The position numbers and the translations under genes were made by a program. A stretch of 64,000 bases of DNA from NCBI RefSeq assembly GCF_019112545.1, contig NW_025064895.1:860049-924048 (forward strand), read 5' to 3'. Source of the stretch: Guyanagaster necrorhizus. Taxonomy: Eukaryota; Basidiomycota; Agaricomycetes; Agaricales; Physalacriaceae. Below, piece after piece: positions 1 through 9,531 of the stretch (its first letter is position 1; each line of letters opens with the position of its first letter). Below the pieces are notes generated by a model. The model saw nothing but the letters and a program-made list of their open reading frames with translations, was not told the origin of the DNA and ran no database searches.

Positions 1-853
1 ATGATGGAAAAATGACTTACTCTTAGCGCCCGCTTTCGTGTGTTCCGCAATGACATTGTCACATTCTGACAACGTTTCAACCAAAATAGAGCTGGATGAT
101 GTGAAGCATACCTGTGATGAGGACGGAGCCACCATCGTTGAGTATCGAGATATGGAAGGTGTCATTGACTGACACGCTTAGAATAATAACAGAGCGATGA
201 TGCTCTATGAATGCAATCAGCATGAGTGTGACGAGAACCTCTAGAGAGAAACATACCTTGATGACACGAAATACGGCCTATGCCTGGAACAATTGGGTGT
301 TGGTGTTGTTAATCACGTTTAGTAGGGAAAATTTCAAGGATAGCGGGAGTATTTATTCGCTAAGAACGGGGGTGATCGAGGTGAGTATAGGAGAAGTGGC
401 CCGTATTGTGAGACACCCCACCCATGAACTCGGAGAACAGAATCTCTAACCCTAGCGGACCTGAGTTGCGTGGATATATCCTTCAAATATCCGTTGTGAC
501 CTAGTGAGTTAGTAAAGTCGCTTTGTGGGACATGTGCGGGTATATACATACATCTAGAGATAGACGCGGAGGCATCTCTCGACGCGAATAGGAGCTAGTC
601 TTTCTGAAGCTATCCAGTGGCAGTCCTCTAAAATTGAAACGGTGGTGCATACACAGCCATACCTTCTGGAAGGGAGAAGGGCATCATTGCAGGGCCACAG
701 TTTGCCAATGAAATCGTCGACTGCTTCCTGTAACGCCCGAAAGAAGTTTCAGAAAGTAGCTTATATGGTGAGACAGCTTACCTCCGAGTTCAGCGAACAT
801 TCTTTATTTCTACGGACTCAAGCACTTTTCTTCGAATACTTGTCGCATTCTCT
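1..853. other. No supportable gene
   Basis: Short open frames on both strands show no recognisable domain, codon pattern or splice-linked continuation. This may be flanking or untranslated sequence of a gene outside the window. The stretch from 971 to 1303 also looks empty; it contains an ACGCGT hexamer near 1168 with no gene start beside it. Confidence 0.5.
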
Positions 854-970
854 GGCAAGTATTACGAAGCGAATTCGAGCTGAAACGTGTAGTCACGTTG
901 TGGGTCCATGTATATGCAAAAATAGATCCACGGAGGCAATTTTTGACAGCGATCAGGGCCTTGTTTTCCC
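854..970 (+). repeat. Diverged dispersed repeat, copy A
   Basis: The core at about 893-970 matches 5819-5890 at roughly three bases in four, in the same orientation; shared blocks include GGGTCC, CAAAAAT and CGGAG. Weaker similarity extends upstream to about 854. Read on the minus strand, both copies give a similar peptide around CLRG(S/A)IF(A/V)YT(W/R)THN. I cannot tell whether this is a remnant of a coding repeat or of a non-coding element. Confidence 0.5.
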
Positions 971-1303
971 GCGCCGAAACTGAAATTGAAACGACAATGG
1001 GCTCATTATGTTTGAAGGGGCACAGAAAGCACAGCCACAGATTTGGTTTCACTCAGGAGTCCCTTTGAGTCTGAGTGCAACCACGGGCCGCAGCGTTGGC
1101 CTTCTCGTCTTCTCTTATTATTCCCTCGTAGATAGGTTACACTCGGACCATCAGTATTCAGTATATATACGCGTACTCACTACATGATAGAGCATTCTTG
1201 TATTCCCCTTCCAATCCAGTATCTCCCCTCTGCGTTCATCGCCGTCCGAACACCTACATATGTGAAACGACCGTAAAGATGAATGTTGGACTAGATGGTG
1301 AAG

Positions 1304-2462
1304 TCATTCAGAATCGGATTCAAGGAAAGCCCAGGCATCATGGTTGTCTCGGTTTCTGGAAGTATTTTGAGATGGGTGTGGTGCAGCATTGATTGGAATC
1401 CTGGGAAATTTTGTTCTCCCTTTCCGAATCTGCAGCGCTGCAGGACTTGGGATTGCGATGGGTAAATGAACCGTCCGAGATTGCCTCCGTTCGAATCCGA
1501 TGGCAGGGAGAGAAGATGGAAGATTAGGCTGTGGTGGCGACAGGTCATCATTTACATGCGTATCCAAGTTGCTGTTACGTTCTCGCCGGACACGTTTGAC
1601 GCTACGACATGGGAGTGAATGGGTGAGACGCTCTTGAGCAGGAGAATCTCCTTCGTTTCCATCGGAGCTACCGTCCTCGAATCGCACGCGCTTGATGCCA
1701 ATAGTCGCAGGAGAGGAAGAAGCCGACGACAGGGACGACCTATTTTTCACAGTTGTTAATAAAAATGGGAGACAAGAAGCAGCCAACACCGTACCTTGCC
1801 AAATTCGCTTCCCTACGTGCTTCTTCCAGCAGCTCACGCGTATGTGTCGTCTCCTCCTTCGCTGTCTTCCTCTCCGCCTCTAGCAACCTCTTTACTCTTT
1901 GCAACTCGATTGTTGCACCCCGCTCTCCCCTGGCATGAGCCGCAGATTCAGCCATATACCTTTCGCACGACTCCATAAGGTCCCGATTGTCTCGCTCGAG
2001 AGTGGCGTTGCGCGCTTCCGACACTTCGAGCTTATGTTTGAGCTCTTCATAGGACTCGGAGGGATTTGGCTCAATGAAGACGCGCCGTATACTCGGAGTT
2101 ATGTAGCGGTGGAACTGTTTGGAGAGGGAGTGAAGCTACAGGATGGATAACTATTAAACGAGAAGTGACGAAGCCGGAGCAGACACACCTCTGGCATGAC
2201 TGGAATAGCAAGGTTAGAAGTAAACAAAATGGAGCAGTTGCAGATATCATACCGATCGTAAACTTGGTTCTGCATGTAGGGCACTTGGCCGTGAATCCGT
2301 CCCTGCTACTGGTCGAAATACAGTCATGTAGGCATTGCATGCAGTAGACGTGTCCTGAGGGCAAAATGAATATTTCGCGTTTGCAAATTGCTATAACTGA
2401 CCACAGGGAATAGAGACCGGCTCCTTATAGTCACAGAGGCAAATCGTGCACTGGCCTGACAT
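1304..2462 (-). CDS. RING-finger protein with coiled coil (probable E3 ubiquitin ligase)
   Basis: Five exons join in frame (2462-2402, 2354-2253, 2199-2189, 2135-1795, 1739-1304) to give 316 residues. A C3HC4-type RING occupies about residues 5-45: CTIC, then PCGHVYC with MQC, then CPTC. It is followed by a Glu/Lys/Arg-rich coiled coil (about 70-170) and a basic, Ser/Pro-rich tail ending FLESDSE. Intron 1 splits the RING between PCG and H, and exon 3 is only 11 nt. RING domains of this kind recruit E2 enzymes, so ubiquitin ligase activity is the family inference; no substrate can be named. The ATG at 2462 is in a good context and starts one residue before the ring region. It is divergent from the gene at 2678, sharing a 215-bp promoter. 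Broken relatives lie at 5950 and 6391. Confidence 0.85.
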
Positions 2463-2677
2463 GGTGGTGGCGGGAAGAGGAAGAGGATGTAAGAGGAACA
2501 AGAGAAGAAAAACAAACAAGGAATCGTCCAAACGCTATTCTAGCACGTGACCGATGCGACGCGTCAATACTTCTTCCGAACCGTCGCGTTCTCTTTGATC
2601 ACATTCTTTCAACTGTCTTTTGCTCTTTTCTCCTCCACGACTTTCAACTAGTCCCCTTCAATATAACCAAGCGAATT
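2463..2677. promoter_or_regulatory. Divergent promoter with MCB-like ACGCGT
   Basis: This 215-bp interval separates two start codons on opposite strands. It contains the palindromic hexamer ACGCGT at 2559-2564 within GCGACGCGTC. ACGCGT is the MluI cell-cycle box bound by MBF in fungi. Function here is inferred from sequence and position only. Confidence 0.4.
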
Positions 2678-4216
2678 ATGGCTCCTGAATACTCCAAGCA
2701 TCATTCAATGGAAGCTCAAAGCTCGATTTACGAAGCAAGTTCCAATGGTCAGTGGCATCGGGTGAACGATAGCTTCTAACTAGCTGATTTCTCTGCTTAA
2801 AGAAAATAGCAAGGAATGTGCGGTTTATCTCAGCGGTTCCCTGCAGAGCCCTTCTCGCTGCGTGTGTAACTCTGAATTTATAATGGGTACGTATAATGTT
2901 TTTGGCTTTAAGAACGTTATCGTTATTCAATTATGTATCGCTCCCTAAACAGACTTTCCAAAAGTGAGTACATATGTCCTTTCCTCCTTTGATGCCCAAC
3001 TGAGTGTGATCTTCTTAGACTATACATCAGCAACCATGTTCTGAGGACAAGAGACGTGTTACGGACATGAGTGAAGGTTTTATGCAGGCACAACGACCTT
3101 CTTCAGAACTCTCTGCGGAAGTGGGGCATTTAACACAGCAGCTCCACGCCACTCGCGTAATAGAAAATCGCCTCACCCAAGAAAAAACGAGTCTTATAAC
3201 TTTCCATCAACGCGAGATGGACGATTTGAAACACAAATTCTCAGAGCAGAAAGTTAAACAAGACATCAAAATATCTCTCCTGGATCTTGAAAATGCTTTC
3301 CTCACTAGGCAAGTCCACAATGCAGAGGCCAAATTGGTGCAATCGAAGGCAAATGTGGATGATCTCAAACAGCTCACTCAGGCTCTGCAAACGACCATCG
3401 ACAAATACAGGTCGGACTCGGCAGCAGATGTCCGAAACCTCAGAGAGCGGCTGGAAACCGATAAGAAGGATATTTTAGCCGAACACCAGAAGACTAAGGC
3501 AGTACTGCAGGGGTTCCAGTCGACAGCGACGTTGCTGCAAAAGCGTATTGAAACGGCTTATGCAGCGAACCGCGCTTTGGAGAGCGAGAAAATGCGATTC
3601 AAACAAGAAAGCGAAGAGGCAAAGAGGAAGCTAGACGAATACGAAGCCATTGTGGAGACGCTTAGAATACGCTTTGGAGAGATGGAAACCGGCATGTTGG
3701 CTGCAAAAGTTGGATCTGACCGGATGAGGGGCGAGCTTGAAGAATATTGCCAGGGAACCACTGAACTAGAGGCTGTTAACGCTAGGCTGGGTGGCGATCT
3801 CGAATCCGCCGAGAAGAAAATATTTCTCTTGACAACAAACAACGAGTTGCTGCTCCAAACGATCGTAAATATTCGTAGCCCTAACTCAGATCTTGAGGCC
3901 ATCCAAGCCGAGTCGCTGCGTCTCGCACAAGAGAACTTGCAGTTGCAGGAAAGACTGCTGGAGTATGAGGAGCAAGAAGTTGAGAGGGCAGTACTTGACT
4001 ACGAAGAGTGAGTAATCGTGTTTATTGTTTATGTTCGATCCTGAATGCAGTCCCCATCCCAGTGACCAGTTGTTCGACCAGCCTGAGGAGGATTCACACT
4101 GTACGATGAGAAGTGCTAATTCCCTAGCGGATTTCATTGCCGGCGAGGCACCTGAAGATGGAGATGCACCTCGTTCCCGTAGCGCGTCCGAGAACGATGG
4201 GCCTCCGTCGTATTGA
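2678..4216 (+). CDS. Coiled-coil protein with eroded RING-like N-terminus
   Basis: Five exons (2678-2747, 2803-2886, 2953-2963, 3019-4007, 4051-4216) join in frame to 439 residues. From about residue 80 to 390 the protein is almost entirely charged heptad-like sequence, a long coiled coil; the tail is acidic and Ser-rich. The N-terminal part (KECAVYLSGSLQSPSRCVCN) aligns by eye with the RING of the divergent neighbour, but one zinc-ligand Cys is Tyr (TAT for TGT) and the CGHxYC block reads CNSEFI, so zinc binding is unlikely. Exon 3 is 11 nt, as in the neighbour. I do not recognise a named family; a structural or scaffold role is only a guess. A broken copy of its 3' half lies at 5020-5553. 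Confidence 0.75.
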
Positions 4217-5019
4217 TACAGAAGGCCAATTCATTTGTCTTCGATATGATAAGGCTGATGAGGTTCTCATGCGGCAATTTAGTATATGTCAGTTCTTCAA
4301 ATCAGATAAATGAAAGAGCACAACTGCTAGCCATTTCCGCAGCTATAGAGTAATATGCGTTCAATTGAGGCTGCTGGTGTACTACAGGAAATTGAATTGA
4401 GCATGATGCTGCCGCAAAAAGCTCCGCCAATTGTGTGCGACCAAGACGTAGGTATCGATGTAGTACACAGGAAATTTTGTGAAAACAGATCTGTGATGAA
4501 GAGAAATTATTGGAAATCATTGTATATATCCGCCTCGTATCGCTGGCCGCAGCGAGGTGTAAACAAAATATAAACCGCTGTTCGCTGACATGCCTTGAAT
4601 AGATATCTCTCACTTTCCCCGAAAATGACTGGCGGAAATATAATAATTGTCCAATGATGATACAAGTAAAATTTCTTGGATAAAAAGATATTCAAACTTT
4701 GATGACCTCCCAAATGCTTTCGAGAAAAAACCGTTTGGCCTTCTTGCCAACCTTCGCAATCTTCTTCGTAGTCTTCATCTTCATCATGGAAACAGACATC
4801 TTCTTCGTCTTCTTCGACACAACCAAGATGGTGTCCTGGGACGTTACCACTGCCACTTCGACAATGGTCTCGACGTGCTTCAACTGGACGGAAGCCTTCT
4901 AAGAGAAGTTAGCGTCCGACGAAGGGGTGAACAGAGTGATGACAGGAGAGAAAGCAGTTTGGAATGACGATGACATCCGTCGCGCGAGCAGCCTCATCTC
5001 AGCCTTGGCAGTATAAGCG
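4217..5019. other. No clear gene; one basic open frame
   Basis: The minus-strand frame 4692-4883 encodes a Lys-rich peptide (KKTKKMSVSMMKMKTTKK). It is open upstream through residues ASVQLKHVETIVEVAVV but lacks convincing splice partners. The plus-strand frame over it is its complement. Nothing else here is supportable. Confidence 0.3.
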
Positions 5020-5553
5020 AGATGCCTGATTTTTTTCTTCACGGGGCTTCAAACTACAGTACATTTTTAGAGATCAGTCCAGTGCATCGACAGTCCAGTT
5101 AACTTCATTCAATGGTTATACGCCGTAAGAGGAGACACCTGTAGGTTATCGATTTTCCAAGCGAAAGGACAGATGGCTGCTGAGACTGGAGGAGCTGTTC
5201 AGCGACAATACCTAGATAAATATTGCGACTGTCCAAGTTGGCGTCGTGGTCTGCCAAAATTTTAAATCCATCCGGCGACTGCCGAGCTGTATTTCAAGGC
5301 GACAGCCGGCTTCAGATTTCAACTCCGCCAACGAAAAAGTGTCCTTGTTCACAGCAAAAAACGAGCTATTTCTCCGGAACATTGTTGATCTTCGAAATTC
5401 TGAATGAGATTCTTAATGGTGTCTCGCTCGAGAGGATTTGGAATTCAGGAAGGATTGTTAGACAACGAGAAGATGGAGGTGGAAGGGTCATTACTCGATA
5501 TTCATAGGCAAGCTGATGGGCAATCAGGCTCTCAGTTTCTTCGACCCGTATAG
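5020..5553 (+). pseudogene. Degenerate tandem copy of the coiled-coil gene at 2678
   Basis: Translation from 5324 gives a segment with 12 of 24 residues identical to the intact gene (intact EKKIFLLTTNNELLLQTIVNIR; copy NEKVSLFTAKNELFLRNIVDLR). The match is closed by TGA at 5405-5407. After a frame change it resumes near 5445 with QEGLLDNEKMEVEGSLLD against QERLLEYEEQEVERAVLD, 10 of 18 identical. Weaker nucleotide similarity extends upstream to about 5020 and corresponds to the intact gene from about 3350. The copy has the same orientation and lies 1.3 kb downstream, so an old tandem duplication that has lost its frame is the simplest reading. Confidence 0.7.
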
Positions 5554-5794
5554 TGACGGTATTTAGGTCGTATCTGATTCCAAGACGTGGTGCCCGTACC
5601 TCAGTGAGAATTTTTGACCAAACAAAAACAAAATCACGAGGAGGCACGCTGTTAAGACCGGGCCCAGGCCAGAGAAAGACGTGTTAGCAACACACCTATG
5701 AGTTCAAGGAAGGAAACCTTACGGCGGATCTTTAACTGCTTTCAATGTAATTGCTTGTTGTCGTTCTCCAGTAATTGTACTTGGCAAACACCAG

Positions 5795-5890
5795 AAAGCT
5801 CAACCTGCCACATAAGATCTCGTTATGGGTCCGCGTGTACACAAAAATGGCTCCGCGGAGACAATCACTGGCCGTAAATAGGGGCTTGTG
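5795..5890 (+). repeat. Diverged dispersed repeat, copy B
   Basis: This is the second copy of the element at 854-970, in the same orientation, with its best block at 5819-5890. It sits between the degenerate coiled-coil copy and the broken RING gene, so the duplicated cluster is flanked and interrupted by the same repeat. Confidence 0.5.
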
Positions 5891-5949
5891 ATAGACCGAT
5901 ATGAACCAGTAATGGAATACAATACCCACTTACTTATTCACTTCAAAAC

Positions 5950-6190
5950 ATGACTATCCGATGCTCTAAGTGTTACTCCGAGCTTCAAGACCCCTTCTGT
6001 ACGCCATGAGGTGGATGGAACTCTTTGGAGTTATGTATAATGGCATCGGTTCACTTTTTTCTTTGATATTTTAGGCCATTTGTACTGCAGCACATGCCTA
6101 CGAGGTCTAACGGCTCAAGGTCATGTACCCTGCATCTGTTTCTGTTGCATTTGTCAGGCATCCATCCTATTTGGTAAGCTTTTTTCTCCT
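5950..6190 (+). pseudogene. Broken RING-finger gene with nonsense codon at a zinc ligand
   Basis: From the ATG at 5950 the frame reads MTIRCSKCYSELQDPFCTP, then TGA at 6007-6009, where RING relatives have the Cys of PCGH. A 64-nt intron (6011-6074, GTGG..TTAG) follows with the same position and phase as intron 1 of the intact RING gene. The next exon reads GHLYCSTCLRGLTAQG, matching the second half of a RING. Downstream, the last Cys pair appears as HPI followed by TG|GTAAGC, so one more ligand is lost. The shared intron position makes homology convincing. One nonsense change plus ligand loss suggests a pseudogene, though a sequencing error at the TGA is not excluded. Confidence 0.65.
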
Positions 6191-6390
6191 TGGAAATACC
6201 AGCCCGAAGATTGATAGAAAATGAACAACACACAGATCTAACCGATGATGAGGTGAGCATCTCAGGTTCTCTTTGAAAGTCTGTTGATACTAAGTTCATT
6301 CCTCCCTTTATCTTTACTATCTTTTACCTTTTTTTCTACTAGCTTTATCAGGCTGGTCTTCCTGTATTGTACCTTCAACTGGCTGCGAAC

Positions 6391-7045
6391 ATGTCGTGTA
6401 ATCTATGCATTTTTGTTCTTATGAAGCCTCTGTTCTCCCTGCGGTGAGCTTCTCTGTCCTGCATGTCTGCTAGGACACATCACAGCAACAGGCGTTAGGA
6501 ACGGCAATGGTGCACGGTAATGCACAACGACAATTACCACGTTTGACAAGGAGAGACTGGCTGTTCTTTCTTCAAAAAACGACTTAACAGCGTGTCGCCA
6601 TAACGAGTTCTTGTCAGACAGAGCCTTACGATACAATCAGAAGCTAAGGGTAACAGAGGAGCTGGTCGCGACCTTACAAGCAGCAAAAAGGAGCCGCTGT
6701 CCTATCTCTGAACGTACGTGCGATCAGTGAAGACCTGCATCAATAGATGAGAAAGAAGGATCTTTCGTTACTCGAGATGCTTCTCCCCACCGAGAGAAGC
6801 CCCGCTCACCACGGTGTAGTGAACAGCTCAGACCAACGTCGAACGCAGGTCAAGAAGTTGAAACGATCCCCGAGAGTCGTCCCCTCTCCCTGAATATAGA
6901 AAAGGCCAGCCTCGTGCATAAAAGCCAAGCCCACTCGAGCCCTTCTCAAGACCACGAAGCTTACAGCGGACAGATGTCGCTGGCAGAAGCCGCTTCGCCC
7001 GACTTCTTTTCCGACATCCCAAATAGAAGGTATGGCCATACTTAG
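6391..7045 (+). pseudogene. Second RING/coiled-coil gene remnant
   Basis: An ATG at 6391 gives MSCNLCIFVLMKPL, but the following RING-like block (CSPCGELLCPACLLGHI) lies in another frame, implying a frameshift near 6430. Further open pieces continue in order: a charged helix-forming stretch (about 6546-6710, NQKLRVTEELVATLQAAKRSR), a basic segment (about 6744-6885), and a terminal exon after an acceptor at 6893 ending with TAG at 7043-7045. The order RING, coil, basic tail copies the intact gene at 1304-2462. It could be a live gene with an unusual first exon, but I could not join it without a frame break. Confidence 0.45.
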
Positions 7046-7711
7046 TAACCGGTTTCGAGGGTGTTGCTTATCGCTAGTCCGCAGCCAAGGCTCCCCACTG
7101 TCGAGCGTCGCAAGAGAGATCCGTCTGCATGCGCACCTGAGAAGGGAGAGAAGGGAGTAACATGCCAGATTATGAAGGTTCCCAACTTGTAAATGCCAGC
7201 TTCCAGGTTGAGATCTTCAGAAGCTGGTCCTTTCATTGTAGGAACGAAGCGCAAAGCCAGGTAAGGAGTAGATCAAACGAGTATTCATCTGCACATACAA
7301 CATTGCAAGGATGTCAACCTACGAATGGAACACCCTTTACATGCGAAAGCAAAATACGTACAGAGACCTAAGATATGGTTAGGACAAGATCCGTGCGTAA
7401 GTAGGACTGCTTACAGCATGCCACAATCACGTCTGCGAGGTTCGTATTAGTAGCAGAAACGAGAGGAGCGCTGCATTGTGTTACGTTGTCATAAGATAAA
7501 AGGAGCCAGCCAAAGAGCGTATGGGGAAAGAGGTGGAAAATATACTGAACAAGAATGAGACTCTACGGCACCATCAGAACCAATGAGAAAGGGTAGCGAT
7601 ATCGCACACTGACTTTACAGAGAATGACGGTGTGCATCGTGCGCAACGGGTACAATCTGCAAAGTCGAGCGTTAACTAAGAAAAGGAGGTAAAAAGCAGA
7701 ACGCGTACAAT
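7046..7711. other. No gene seen
   Basis: Only short open frames without recognisable content lie between the RING remnant and the 3' end of the GH7 pseudogene. Confidence 0.5.
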
Positions 7712-9168
7712 TTACGAGAATGTTGAACCGATGGGTCCGTACTTGATGTTGGAGTAAACGACGGATGAGTCGGAGTACTCGGACTCGACAGTAGAGGGAA
7801 CACCAGAGGCCGTGGCGCAGGGTCCACGAGAGATACCGGGCTGGGAGGCGTCAGGGTCAGTGGGGTAGTCACTGTCGAGCCACAGCATGTCAACGGCATG
7901 GTCGTCCCAAAGACTCATGACCAACACCATCCCTGCTTCGAATGCATCACCCATGGCTGTGAGTCCTGTTGATAGCAGGTTGCGTAGCGCAGCGGGGAAA
8001 GCCAGGTCTGGAGTCGAAAGTCAAAAGCTAGTAAGCGTTGACTTTCGATCTCCAGTATTGGTAGCTACGATTATGTAAGGTAAGAGCGACATGGAGGGTG
8101 TGCTACTTCAACAAGTCCACCCCTGTCTTCGAAGGAGTTGGTGTCACCAAAGAGCGTCTTCGGCGCGTTGCAGAAATTGTCAGTGATGGAGTTATACGCG
8201 CTGATACCGGAAAAGTCAGCAGCCGAGTTCTGGATGACCTTGCCGTTCTGGACATAGATCCGTCGAATTTCGACAAGGTCTCCGGTAGTGGTGTTGTCGG
8301 ACGTAATGAATTGCGCGACGACGGTGAACTTGGAGTTGGTATCGACGGTCAAGCCGGGTCCGTAGAAAGTCTCATCTCCCATGCGCCACGAGTTGAAGTC
8401 GCGGCCATCTTTGTCGCAAACTCCGTCGTACCTCTCGTCGCCGTCACCGCAGGCTGTGCCCTTGCACCCGGTCTGACCAGTGATGCCCTCACAGACGTGG
8501 GGATTGACGTCGGTAGCTGAAGGAGTCCAGTCAAGTATGTTGGCCTGTCAGAATATTAAGTCGCTATGAAGACTAAAAAAAAGACAATTACCTGTCCGTT
8601 AATAAACTTGATATCGTGGGGACACTGAGTGTCACAGTAGCCCGTTCCATACTTGGCGCCAGCGGCGTTGGCGGCGTACTTCGATTTACCGCCGTCAGCG
8701 TCCATCTGCGTGAAATACAATGCACCACTCAACCCCGCAAGGCAAGTTGGACACGTCGACGTCAAATGTGAACTCCTGGTTTTTCAAGTTGAACAAGTGG
8801 TACGTGTTCTCGTCATCGAGCAAGTAAACACGGCTACCAATGTTGGTAGTCGATCCATAGGTGACGAACTTTAAAGTGAGCGCGTTACCGCTGGTCGTGA
8901 TACCGTAAGTGCCGGAGTAGTCTGCGCCGTCCAAAGCACAGTTGGCAGTGCAAGTAGCGACGTCAGGACAAAGGGTGGAATCCCATTCGTTACCAGTGTA
9001 GCAGTTGGTGTAGTCACTAGTGCTATGGAGCCAGCGCCAGTTAGCGTCAAGAATGACGGACTTGGACTGTGTTGTGCAGCTGCCGCCGGTAGAGCATTGC
9101 TGGACGGAGAGTGTGGGGTGGGTTGATCGAATGAGGGCGAAAGCAAAGATAGCTGCCGTGCCATACAT
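7712..9168 (-). pseudogene. GH7 cellobiohydrolase pseudogene, catalytic motif deleted
   Basis: The product is plainly a glycoside hydrolase family 7 cellobiohydrolase without a cellulose-binding module. Landmarks in order are [138 protein letters not shown] and [12 protein letters not shown]. Intact enzymes cleave cellobiose from cellulose chain ends outside the cell. Lesions: (a) the leader is shortened, running straight from FAFALIRS to [10 protein letters not shown]; (b) an extra G in a run of four (plus-strand CCCC, 8733-8736) shifts the frame after NLPCG; (c) after the 47-nt intron 8545-8591, WTPSATDVN runs directly into PHVC, losing about 25-30 residues including ExDxxE; (d) a conserved Cys in DGC is Arg (DGR); (e) about 150 bp with a hairpin interrupts the frame near 7960-8110. 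The rest is well conserved, so inactivation looks recent. Confidence 0.9.
8008..8055. repeat. Inverted repeat (17-bp arms, 13-nt loop) inside GH7 pseudogene
   Basis: CTGGAGTCGAAAGTCAA is followed by a 13-nt spacer and TTGACTTTCGATCTCCAG, complementary apart from one bulged base. It sits in the stretch that separates the last two coding blocks of the pseudogene. Arm sequence and loop size resemble the hairpin at 9532-9578. Confidence 0.7.
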
Positions 9169-9218
9169 TATGTTTTGAAGTGCTGAGAGGACTGGTGATT
9201 ATTTCGACATGAACAGTG

Positions 9219-9255
9219 TCGTTTATATACAATACACCTCAGGGAAAACCTGGGG
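9219..9255 (-). promoter_or_regulatory. Residual GH7 promoter: TATA box and CreA-type site
   Basis: On the minus strand TATATAAAC (9222-9230) lies about 55 nt before the ATG at 9168. The plus strand reads CTGGGG at about 9250-9255, fitting the SYGGRG consensus of the carbon catabolite repressor CreA. The arrangement is what a cellulase promoter would show, and it appears better preserved than the gene. Confidence 0.4.
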
Positions 9256-9531
9256 ATGAATGACAAAGCCTGAGAGTCATTACAAGGCTGTAAAGCCATC
9301 CACAGACAGGAGAGTAACTAATCACATCATTCGCTACTGGAGACTCTTCGGTCTTGCAGATATCAGGTTTTCATTTTTGAGTTCACAAGACACAAGCTGC
9401 TTCAGATTGCTGAGAAGCTCCCGAAAGCAAACGACCCGTGCTGAGAATTATATAGATGGTGTAGTATGTTACTGTTGTGGGACGACACAAGTACCTGATG
9501 TCAACCTTATATAAGCATAGACAGTTTTGTC

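Noticed and set aside
6391..6480. Reading the third RING remnant with an intron between PCG and GHI
   Set aside because: The implied intron would be only 30 nt, and removing it would delete the CPAC pair that fits a RING; a frameshifted pseudogene is the simpler reading.
7712..9168. Calling the GH7 gene intact with an extra intron
   Set aside because: No GT..AG pair can remove the extra G at 8733-8736 without losing conserved residues, and the catalytic segment is not found in any nearby frame.
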